From positions 1-12,851 of the forward strand of contig DGUE01000021.1 of NCBI GenBank assembly GCA_002393895.1: a stretch of 12,851 bases of DNA, read 5' to 3'. Source of the DNA: Bacteroidales bacterium UBA4318 (GTDB lineage: Bacteria; Bacteroidota; Bacteroidia; Bacteroidales; UBA932). Below the pieces are notes generated by a model. The model saw only the letters and a list, made by a program, of their open reading frames with translations. It made no database searches and had not been told where the DNA came from. This document shows, piece by piece, positions 6,487 through 12,851 of this stretch. Within the stretch, counting starts at the first letter, position 1; the number at the start of each line of letters is the position of its first letter. Position numbers and translations under genes: made by a program.

Positions 6487-9051
6487 ATGAAAAAGAAGAT
6501 TACAGCCATTCTGCTCTCATTGCTGGTGCTGGTGCCGGCATTCGCAGTATTAAGCGAAAAGGACCTTGCCCACACTCTGTCGGTACTCAGATATGAGTTG
6601 AGTGCTTCGTACCGCAACTCCGAGCGCATGTCCTCACGCATGAAAGGCAGCGGGGAGCGGCAGCATGCACGCCTGGTGCACATGATGCAGCAGAGCAACG
6701 AGCTATCGCTGATGCTCTATTCCCAGAAGCAGGACTACACCTTCGACATGACCTACGCCCTGAACGAGGTATCTCGCCAATATGATGAATTTGCATCCCG
6801 CAGATTGCCTTTTGACGATATAATCAAGCGTCTGGATATCGATATTGACAGATATACAAGGCTTATCCATACCCTCAAGAGCCTTCCTCCTTCTACAACC
6901 GTGGAGTATCTGGACAGCCTCGGAAATGTGGTTATGCTTGATGCCAGCGTCCGCGTGAGCCGCAACAGCGGTCTGGAACGCAGATACGGGAAAGGGGAGC
7001 ATACCTTCCAGCTGGACTCACTCGGCCAGGCGGATAGGGACAGTTGTATTTTCTATGCCCAGGGACTTCTGGACATAAGCATGGCCCAGAAGGAGCGCCT
7101 TGTTACCGACAGCGTGCATTATGAGCAGACCGCAGGGATGCTTAAATCTGCCTACGATTATGCACAGGAGCGTTACAAAACGGTTCAGAACAAGATCTTC
7201 ATAGACGGACAAACCAACTATGTGGCTCTTCTTAAGTCTTTCCGCCGTTATTGGCGCCAGGCCAGCATGGATGCAAAGGACAAATACAGCCTGAACAGGA
7301 GGTCGGTGCACAGCCAGTGGCGCGGCCCTATGGTTGTAGGTTTTGCTCTATTTGTGCTTTTCTGGCTGATTATTGCCATTTTTGTCAGCGTACTGCTGGT
7401 CAATTTCCTCACGAGGAAAGTCAGCATTTTCAAGAGGGGCAGACTGCTTAAGAATAAATTCACCACAACCCTTATATTCACGGTCGTAATCTTCGCGCTG
7501 TCAATTATGCTGGCCAGTGCTTTCTCCACACAGCACTTCTTCAGCATGGCGTCCAAAATCCTCGTGGAGTTCGCCTGGATGCTTGCAGCGATCTTCGTTT
7601 CCCTCATAATCCGTGTAGATGAAGACAGCGTACGGAAGGGGATAGGGCTTTACCTGCCCACCCTTCTGATGTGCTTCATAATCATATCCTTCCGTATAGC
7701 CTTTATCCCCAACAGCCTCATCAATATCATCTTCCCTCCTATATTGCTGATTTTCACAATATTCCAGGGATGGACGTTGAAGCGTTTCCGCCGCACCCTA
7801 CCGCAAAGCGACATGGTTTTCGGCATTGTTTCCATGCTGGTGATGGTTGCTACCACACTGATTGCCCTTTGGGGTTATGTGCTTCTGGGTGTGCAGCTTC
7901 TTATATGGTGGTTCTTCCAGCTGACTCTCTTGCAGACAGTTACGGCTGTGTATGACATCCTTAACATCTACTACAGGAACCATATTCAGGAAACAAAACG
8001 CCGTTATATCCAGGAACATCCGGACATGCCTCACCGTTCAGACCGGGACATGATTGCCGTCACCTGGCCTCACGCATTCGTAAAACAGACCCTGCTGCCA
8101 ATCGCAATAGTGGTCTCCATACCACTCAGCATCTACATGGCTTCCAGCGTGTTCGACCTCACGGGGGTATTCTCGGAGTATTTCAAGTATCCCTTCCTGA
8201 ACGTGGAGGGTTATATCAGCCTTTCCTTCTATAAGATAGTGATGGTGCTATCGCTTTACTTCCTGTTCAAATTCATGAATTACTTTGCTAAGGAATGGTA
8301 CAGGCAGTACAAGATCAAAGGCATACTGAGCACCTCCAGCGTCAAGGTCCTGAACGAGAATCAGGTAAACTTCACATTGGCGGAGAATGTAATAGCCATT
8401 ATCTTCTGGGGCATCTATGTAATCAGCATCTTCATCCTGCTGAAGATTCCTACAACTGCCGTGAAGGTGATTGGCGCAGGCCTCGCTACCGGTCTCGGTT
8501 TTGCCATGAAGGATATCCTGAACAACTTCTTCTACGGTGTGCAGCTCATGTCCGGTCGCCTGCGTGTGGGGGATTATGTAGAGTGTGACGGAGTGCGCGG
8601 GAAGGTGGACAGTATCACGTACCAGACCACCCAGATAGTCGCTGCCGACGGGTCGGTAATGGCCTTCCCCAATAGCACGCTTTTTAACAAGAACTTCAAG
8701 AATCTGACAAAGAATCATTCATACGAATTGCTTTCCTTCACCGTTGGAGTAAAGTATGGAGTGAATGTAGAAGATGTACGCAAGATTATTCTTGAATCCC
8801 TGATTCCTCTCCAGAAAACCGACAAATACGGGCGTGATATCCTGGATTCCAAGTTCGGGGTCCAGATCCGTTTCCAGGACTTCGGAGACAGCAGCGTCAA
8901 TCTGCAGGTTGTGCAGTTCGTGACAGTTGAGGAGAAGATGGCCTATGCCTCCCGTGCCAAGGAAGCCGTGTATAATGCCCTGAACGCGAACGGAATAGAG
9001 ATACCTTTCCCTCAGAGGGATCTCTACATCAAGTCCATGCCGGAAAAGTAG
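6487..9051 (+). CDS. Large MscS-family mechanosensitive channel with periplasmic N-terminal domain
   Basis: An 854-residue inner-membrane channel expected to open under membrane tension during hypo-osmotic shock. Residues 1-20 look like a cleavable signal peptide (ending AFA). About 21-278 form a charged, helix-rich, probably coiled periplasmic region. Eleven hydrophobic segments follow, near 281-307, 324-345, 357-376, 385-405, 408-427, 442-464, 466-489, 533-555, 576-598, 629-653 and 658-685. Arg/Lys-rich loops after segments 1, 3, 5, 7 and 9 agree with an outside N-terminus and cytoplasmic C-terminus. The final segment, GLATGLGFAMKDILNNFFYG (665-684), is the pore helix. The beta domain follows: RVGDYVECDGVRGKV (692-706) and ADGSVMAFPNS (720-730). 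The C-terminal end FPQRDLYIKS is typical of the family. It is much longer than classical MscS, with three helices, and closer in plan to MscK/YbdG-like extended channels. It is the last gene of the + strand run. Confidence 0.92.
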   Translation: MKKKITAILLSLLVLVPAFAVLSEKDLAHTLSVLRYELSASYRNSERMSSRMKGSGERQHARLVHMMQQSNELSLMLYSQKQDYTFDMTYALNEVSRQYDEFASRRLPFDDIIKRLDIDIDRYTRLIHTLKSLPPSTTVEYLDSLGNVVMLDASVRVSRNSGLERRYGKGEHTFQLDSLGQADRDSCIFYAQGLLDISMAQKERLVTDSVHYEQTAGMLKSAYDYAQERYKTVQNKIFIDGQTNYVALLKSFRRYWRQASMDAKDKYSLNRRSVHSQWRGPMVVGFALFVLFWLIIAIFVSVLLVNFLTRKVSIFKRGRLLKNKFTTTLIFTVVIFALSIMLASAFSTQHFFSMASKILVEFAWMLAAIFVSLIIRVDEDSVRKGIGLYLPTLLMCFIIISFRIAFIPNSLINIIFPPILLIFTIFQGWTLKRFRRTLPQSDMVFGIVSMLVMVATTLIALWGYVLLGVQLLIWWFFQLTLLQTVTAVYDILNIYYRNHIQETKRRYIQEHPDMPHRSDRDMIAVTWPHAFVKQTLLPIAIVVSIPLSIYMASSVFDLTGVFSEYFKYPFLNVEGYISLSFYKIVMVLSLYFLFKFMNYFAKEWYRQYKIKGILSTSSVKVLNENQVNFTLAENVIAIIFWGIYVISIFILLKIPTTAVKVIGAGLATGLGFAMKDILNNFFYGVQLMSGRLRVGDYVECDGVRGKVDSITYQTTQIVAADGSVMAFPNSTLFNKNFKNLTKNHSYELLSFTVGVKYGVNVEDVRKIILESLIPLQKTDKYGRDILDSKFGVQIRFQDFGDSSVNLQVVQFVTVEEKMAYASRAKEAVYNALNANGIEIPFPQRDLYIKSMPEK

Positions 9052-9055
9052 GGGA

Positions 9056-9991
9056 TCAGATAAGGAAGAATATCGCTACGCCTGCAACGCTGACCACCAC
9101 GCCAAGCAGCTCGCGCAGCGATACTTTCTTTTTGTAGATCAGGGAATACGGCAGAAGGATGAAAACCGGGCTCAGGGCCATCAGGGTAGAAGCAATGCCG
9201 GCATTGGCATAGCGCACTGCCATCAGCGACAGCGATACTCCCAGCACCGGGCCTGTGATGGTTACAAGGATGGCGAACATGAGCCCTTTGCCGTTGTGCA
9301 TTGCATCTCGAAGCATATAGAGCTTGCGGCTCAGAGTCATAAGTATAAGGAATCCGATGCCGCCAACAATGGCCCTGATCATGGTGGCTGCGAAAGGCAT
9401 CATCGATGCAACTTTAGCGGCCTCCGCGGGGATTGCTTCAGAATAATACTGCATGCCTATCTTGCTGAGCACCAGGCCTACGCCCTGGCCGATTCCGGCT
9501 CCGATGCCAAGCAGTATCCCCATCAACGGCAGAGAAGTATGAAGATGATGGTCGGAATCCCGGCTGAGGATAGATATTGCGATACCTGTAAGAGTGATTG
9601 CCATGGCAACCCAACCCTTCCAGGACATGGCCTCTCCAAGCATTATCCAGCCGGCAATGGCAGCCATCAGGGGAGCGATTGTCATAAACAGCTGACCGAA
9701 GCGGGCACCAACGTAAAGGTAGCAGTTAAAAAGGCAGAAGTCCCCGAATACATAGCCCACAAGAGCAGACAGGGCAAGCCATAACCAGGTGCGCGAATCT
9801 GCATACAAAGGCCATGGGACGCCTATGGTGCACCAAAGAAGGGCTCCCAGGAAGAAAGTCCCAAGCACAAGGCGGATCACGTTGACCGTTGTAGAGCCTA
9901 TACGATGGCTGGCCTCATCTGCAAAGATTGCAGTGCAGGTCCAGATCATCGCAACGGTTAGCGAAAGAATTTCTCCTATGTGTGAAATCAA
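9056..9991 (-). CDS. EamA/DMT-superfamily transporter
   Basis: A 311-residue inner-membrane protein with about ten hydrophobic segments in two EamA repeats (about 6-143 and 156-310). Each repeat ends in the family signature: PLMAAIAGWIMLGEAMSWKG at 107-126, and SPVFILLPYSLIYKKKVSL at 274-292 followed by a Gly-rich last helix. Members of this drug/metabolite transporter superfamily export or import small metabolites; the substrate cannot be inferred. The start is a TTG at 9991. Upstream in frame a TGA lies at 10012-10010 with no ATG or GTG between, and the first internal ATG (9949) would remove part of the first helix. That TTG overlaps the stop of the upstream YitT-family gene (TTGA, 9991-9988), suggesting translational coupling. 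The gene ends convergently with the MscS-family gene, with only four bases between stops. Confidence 0.9.
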   Translation of the reverse strand: MISHIGEILSLTVAMIWTCTAIFADEASHRIGSTTVNVIRLVLGTFFLGALLWCTIGVPWPLYADSRTWLWLALSALVGYVFGDFCLFNCYLYVGARFGQLFMTIAPLMAAIAGWIMLGEAMSWKGWVAMAITLTGIAISILSRDSDHHLHTSLPLMGILLGIGAGIGQGVGLVLSKIGMQYYSEAIPAEAAKVASMMPFAATMIRAIVGGIGFLILMTLSRKLYMLRDAMHNGKGLMFAILVTITGPVLGVSLSLMAVRYANAGIASTLMALSPVFILLPYSLIYKKKVSLRELLGVVVSVAGVAIFFLI

Positions 9992-10917
9992 TTGATTTTC
10001 TCTGTAGATTCAACACCTTTCCTTGTATGCCAGTTCCCATATATCTCGCTCACGTTTCCGGCGGTGATGAAATGGTCGTACTTCTTTTCACTCAGGAAAT
10101 TGAAAAGCTTTGCGTACTCATCCTGGGTGAGAAGGGTGACTATTTCTATCTTATCTTCTCCGGAATATCCGCCCTGAAGATGGTAGAGGGAGCAACCGCG
10201 ATGGATTCCGTTGATGATATAATCCTTTATCTCCTCATAATGGCTGCTGATTATGCAGACGCGCTTACGTTTATTAAGGGTATCTGTGAAGTAGTCTATA
10301 GCCAGACCGTTGATCCATGTTCCAATCAGGCCGATCACAACCATCTGGAAGGGATTGATTGCAAATGCAGAACAGCAAATCAAGGCACCGGCAATGGTAA
10401 CGGACGTGCCAATATCGAAATGCAGGTACTTGTTCACAATTTTCGCAAGAATGTCGAGGCCGCCGGTAGATGCATTGATACGGAAAAGGATGGCCTGGGA
10501 AATGCTCAACATAAGAACGAAACAGATAAGGTCCAGCCAGGGATCATTCATCACGGATGTACCTTCTGTGATAAGTTTATCGAAGGGCAGAATAATCTCC
10601 CACAAATCAATCAGCGGACCAAGGATTAGGGCGGTGTAAACCGTCTTGATGCCGAATTCGGCGCCAATCAGCAACCAGGCAAGCACAAGCAGTATGGCAT
10701 TTATGATAAGGATAAGGGTGGATGCCTTGATTGTCCATCCAATATTGCCAAAGACTTCGGAAAGAACTATTGAAAGGCCGGATATGCTTCCTATGATAAG
10801 TTTGCTGGGCATAAGGAAGTAATACACGGCTGCCGCGCCGAAGGACATGCCCAAAGTCATAATTATCAGTTCCTTCCAGAATTTTCCGGTTGCAAGGGGC
10901 TTCAAGAGGTTGGTCAT
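9988..10917 (-). CDS. YitT-family membrane protein (DUF161 + DUF2179)
   Basis: A 309-residue inner-membrane protein of the YitT family. The N-terminal half carries about five or six hydrophobic segments (about 17-36, 42-56, 64-85, 93-105, 128-145, 170-212). It includes GSISGLSIVLSE near 43-54 and the conserved STGGLDILAKIVNKY at 150-164. The C-terminal soluble domain (about 219-296) is a DUF2179/YitT_C domain with KRVCIISS and the GCSLYHLQGGYSG turn. Molecular function is not established for the family; members are treated as putative transporters or permeases. The frame can be extended 16 codons upstream to a TTG at 10965, but I chose the ATG at 10917. The extension is not needed for the family fold and it would place the start within the likely promoter. 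It is the first gene of a two-gene minus-strand operon and shares four bases with the downstream EamA gene. Confidence 0.88.
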   Translation of the reverse strand: MTNLLKPLATGKFWKELIIMTLGMSFGAAAVYYFLMPSKLIIGSISGLSIVLSEVFGNIGWTIKASTLILIINAILLVLAWLLIGAEFGIKTVYTALILGPLIDLWEIILPFDKLITEGTSVMNDPWLDLICFVLMLSISQAILFRINASTGGLDILAKIVNKYLHFDIGTSVTIAGALICCSAFAINPFQMVVIGLIGTWINGLAIDYFTDTLNKRKRVCIISSHYEEIKDYIINGIHRGCSLYHLQGGYSGEDKIEIVTLLTQDEYAKLFNFLSEKKYDHFITAGNVSEIYGNWHTRKGVESTEKIN

Positions 10918-10935
10918 CGGTTTTAATATTTTCTT

Positions 10936-10966
10936 CAAATTTGGCAAAATGCTTTGACAAATCAAA
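10936..10966 (-). promoter_or_regulatory. Candidate Bacteroidetes-type promoter for the YitT-EamA operon
   Basis: On the minus strand a TTTG (10966-10963) is followed after 19 bases by CAAATTTG (10943-10936), one mismatch from the Bacteroidetes -7 consensus TAnnTTTG. Spacing matches the known -33/-7 arrangement. Initiation would fall near 10930, giving a leader of roughly a dozen bases before the ATG at 10917. The CAAATTTG is a perfect palindrome, so it could instead be a protein-binding site. Support is by consensus only. Confidence 0.33.
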
Positions 10967-10983
10967 ATATTAACCTAATTTCG
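10953..10983 (+). promoter_or_regulatory. Candidate Bacteroidetes-type promoter for the porin gene
   Basis: On the plus strand a TTTG at 10953-10956 is followed after 19 bases by TAATTTCG at 10976-10983, seven of eight consensus positions counting the two free ones (TAnnTTTG, with C for the third T of TTTG). Initiation would fall near 10990, leaving a leader of only about 13 bases before the ATG at 11003. It interleaves with the divergent promoter candidate: the minus-strand -33 element lies inside this promoter's spacer. A TATAAT at 10986-10991 is an alternative -10-like match but lacks a well-spaced partner. Confidence 0.4.
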
Positions 10984-11002
10984 TGTATAATTTGAATGGC
11001 TG

Positions 11003-11995
11003 ATGAAAAAGAGCTTAATCGCATTGTTTGGTGTAATTCTGTGCACTTCTGCAATAGCCCAGAATAAAGTGGACAACCTCTACTTCGACATGAGGGCAAC
11101 CTTCCATCAGGAAACAGAAAACGGCGTATACAACAGTCAGATAATCGGTGAGTATCTGAACTTCCAGATGCTCGGGCACATCAATTCCGACATCAATTAC
11201 CGTATCAGGCAGAAACTGAATAAAAAGGTGTTTGACGAGAAGAACATGTTCAATGCTACCGACATGATGTACATCAACTGGAAGGCAAACGAACATTGGA
11301 GCTTTCTGTTCGGAAAGAATGCGGTGCTCATAGGCGGATATGAGTATGATGCCGCACCTATCGACGTCTACTACTACAGCAAATTCTGCAATAATCTATA
11401 CCAGGGCTTCACATTCGGTGCATCTGCCACTTACCAGTTTTCCCCCACCCAGGGGCTTGTAGCCCAGATTTGCAATTCACCCCTTTCGCTCGGCGAGCCC
11501 ACCATCTATGCATACAACCTGGCCTGGACCGGGGAATTCACCCCAAGGTGGAAGACCATATGGTCTGTCAACTTCGTAGAGGATCACCGTAAGGATTTCA
11601 TCAATTACATATCGTTCGGAAACCATTTCATATTCAGGGATGCCATCCTGGACATAGATGTTATGAACCGTGCGTGGTTCGGCCAGCCGCAGTTTTTCTT
11701 CAGCGACATGACCATCATATCCAAGTTCATCTGGGAAGTTGGAGCCTGGAATATATGCGCGAAGGCGGGATATGAGTGGAATGACTTGCAGAATGTCGAT
11801 TCCAATGGAAAAGCATATGATGTGGTTATAGCTCCCGGTACGGAGTACATCTATGCCGGCTGCGGTCTGGAATGGTTCCCTCTGGGAAGGGACAACCTGC
11901 GCCTGCACGCAGTCTTCTATGGAGACAGCGACAAGAACAGGAACAATTTCGAATTGGGACTGACCTGGAGGGTGGATGTGATCAAGAAGCGCTAG
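11003..11995 (+). CDS. Outer-membrane porin, phosphate-selective porin O/P-like
   Basis: A 330-residue predicted outer-membrane beta-barrel resembling the phosphate-selective porin O/P family (PF07396). The name is historical, and Bacteroidetes members are not proven to be phosphate-specific. A signal peptide spans 1-19 (ending AIA before Gln20). The rest is an alternating hydrophobic/polar pattern rich in Tyr, Trp and Phe, with strand-like stretches such as YRIRQKL near 66-72, SFLFGKNAVLIGGYEYDAAP near 99-118, and a late AGCGLEWFPLG/LRLHAVFYG pair before the final strand FELGLTWRVDV. The protein then ends in a short basic tail instead of a terminal aromatic residue. It appears to be a single-gene unit with its own promoter region. 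Its TAG stop shares the palindrome CTAG (11992-11995) with the stop of the convergent DUF1846 gene. No pst, pho or phosphatase-regulon gene is adjacent. Confidence 0.8.
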   Translation: MKKSLIALFGVILCTSAIAQNKVDNLYFDMRATFHQETENGVYNSQIIGEYLNFQMLGHINSDINYRIRQKLNKKVFDEKNMFNATDMMYINWKANEHWSFLFGKNAVLIGGYEYDAAPIDVYYYSKFCNNLYQGFTFGASATYQFSPTQGLVAQICNSPLSLGEPTIYAYNLAWTGEFTPRWKTIWSVNFVEDHRKDFINYISFGNHFIFRDAILDIDVMNRAWFGQPQFFFSDMTIISKFIWEVGAWNICAKAGYEWNDLQNVDSNGKAYDVVIAPGTEYIYAGCGLEWFPLGRDNLRLHAVFYGDSDKNRNNFELGLTWRVDVIKKR

Positions 11996-12851
11996 TCGTC
12001 CGTCATCTTTATCTTGCGTACAGGGTCGCAGGTAAGGCCTATTCCAAGCTTGTTGAAGGTCTTCCTGTCCACCTCGCTCAGCATCACTGTAGAATGCACC
12101 TGGGCGCCCGAAAGGTTCGGGAGCTGCTGTAGGGCAAGCTTGCAGTTTTCATCTATCAGGCTCATCATAGAGATAGCCACCAGCACTTCGTCGGTATGCA
12201 GGCGGGGATTGTGCCCGTGAAGATAGCTGACCTTCGTGGTCTGGATAGGCTCAATCATGGTCTGGGGAATCAGCTTCACGTTATGGGCGATGCCAGCAAG
12301 ATGCTTCAAGGCGTTCAACAAGAGAGCAGCACTGGGCCCAAGCAGGGGACTGGTTTCGGCTGTAAGGATGGTCCCATCGCTTAGTTCTATGGCGGCAGTT
12401 GCCACGTGCGACTTTTCGAGACGCTCCCTGGCAGCGACCGTGGTCTTGCGGTAGGAAGTATCTATCTTGCACCTCTTCATCAGCAACGCAAGCTTGCTGA
12501 CCTCAGACTCTGTGGCCTTGCCGTCTGCAAAATTGCAGAGGGCTGTATAGTAACGCCGGATTATCTCCTGAAGGGATGCCTCACGGCAGATGTCGTCGTC
12601 GCTGATACAGAAACCCACCATGTTGACCCCCATGTCGGTAGGGGATTTATAGGGGGTTGAGCCGTAAATATCGTCAAAAAGTGCATTCATCACCGGGAAA
12701 ATCTCAATGTCCCGGTTATAGTTTACAGCAGTCTCGCCATACGCCTCGAGATGGAAAGGATCTATCATGTTCACATCTTCCAAATCGGCCGTGGCGGCTT
12801 CGTAGGCAAGATTGACGGGGTGGGTGAGGGGCAGGTTCCAGATGGGGAAGG
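11992..12851 (-). CDS. DUF1846/UPF0371 family protein (5' end outside window)
   Basis: The C-terminal 286 residues of a DUF1846 (PF08903, UPF0371) protein; the family is usually close to 500 residues. The reading frame is open to the window edge. The upstream codons read FPIWNLPLTHPVNLAYEAA (frame beginning at 12849), continuing into a conserved-looking block with EDVNMIDPFHLEAYGETAVN and then FPVMNALFDD. No start codon is therefore present in this window, and the TTG at 12783 is internal. Other family-like segments are SPTDMGVNMVGFCISDDDI and EIIRRYYTALCNF. The predicted protein is soluble and cytoplasmic, with no membrane segment. The function of the family is not known to me, although structures have been solved. 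The TAG stop at 11994-11992 overlaps the porin stop on the opposite strand. Confidence 0.88.
   Translation of the reverse strand, partial: FPIWNLPLTHPVNLAYEAATADLEDVNMIDPFHLEAYGETAVNYNRDIEIFPVMNALFDDIYGSTPYKSPTDMGVNMVGFCISDDDICREASLQEIIRRYYTALCNFADGKATESEVSKLALLMKRCKIDTSYRKTTVAARERLEKSHVATAAIELSDGTILTAETSPLLGPSAALLLNALKHLAGIAHNVKLIPQTMIEPIQTTKVSYLHGHNPRLHTDEVLVAISMMSLIDENCKLALQQLPNLSGAQVHSTVMLSEVDRKTFNKLGIGLTCDPVRKIKMTDD

Noticed and set aside
9928..10629. 233-codon open frame on the + strand
   Set aside because: It lies antisense to the clearly conserved YitT and EamA genes, has no recognisable domain or sensible composition, and is explained by codon bias on the other strand.
10918..10965. 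TTG at 10965 as start of the YitT-family protein
   Set aside because: The 16 extra residues contribute no family feature, and a normal ATG (10917) follows just before the first membrane segment. The extra stretch also overlaps the best promoter candidate.
12781..12783. TTG at 12783 as the start of the DUF1846 protein
   Set aside because: The frame stays open to the window edge and the upstream codons (FPIWNLPLTHPVNLAYEAA) read as conserved family sequence, so the gene is truncated by the window.
1..12851. Defence system, CRISPR array, transposon, phage or biosynthetic gene cluster
   Set aside because: I looked for regularly spaced repeats, terminal inverted repeats, transposase or integrase motifs, nuclease/toxin-antitoxin pairs and synthase motifs and saw none. 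Every long frame is accounted for by an ordinary chromosomal gene.

Overview
The window looks like a chromosomal segment of a Bacteroidales bacterium, probably a gut lineage of moderate GC (about half by eye, not counted). The signs are: starts with no evident Shine-Dalgarno sequence; TTTG / TAnnTTTG-type promoter elements in the only real intergenic gap; a lipoprotein signal ending in Ser-Cys; a PF07396-type outer-membrane porin; and a long MscS channel with an N-terminal periplasmic domain. Genus cannot be fixed from this sequence. Coding density is very high. There is no gene-free stretch above 300 bases; the longest gap is about 85 bases (10918-11002). I see no rRNA, tRNA, CRISPR array, insertion sequence, integrase or long repeat.

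Region 1 (1-9051, + strand) is one tightly packed run. It holds the 3' end of an unidentified gene, a secreted PAP2 phosphatase, a lipoprotein with an SH3-like domain and a DUF4015-type putative glycoside hydrolase domain, a secreted heparinase II/III-like putative polysaccharide lyase, the tRNA modification enzyme TcdA, a class-3-like aldehyde dehydrogenase, and a large MscS-type mechanosensitive channel. Junctions range from a 4-base overlap to a 7-base gap, so co-transcription and translational coupling are likely. The first three complete genes all encode exported envelope proteins and are the best candidate for a functional module acting on an envelope or extracellular glycan. The last three look like housekeeping or stress genes.

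Region 2 (9056-10917, - strand) is a two-gene inner-membrane operon: a YitT-family protein followed by an EamA/DMT-family transporter. The transporter has a TTG start that overlaps the YitT stop (TTGA).

Region 3 (10918-11995) starts with a compact divergent promoter region and continues with a + strand porin gene. The porin ends in a CTAG that is also, on the other strand, the stop of a DUF1846/UPF0371 gene (11992-12851, - strand), whose 5' end lies beyond the window.

I do not see a defence system, biosynthetic cluster or mobile element. The features most worth follow-up are the envelope/glycan trio, the extended MscS channel, and the overlapping gene junctions.
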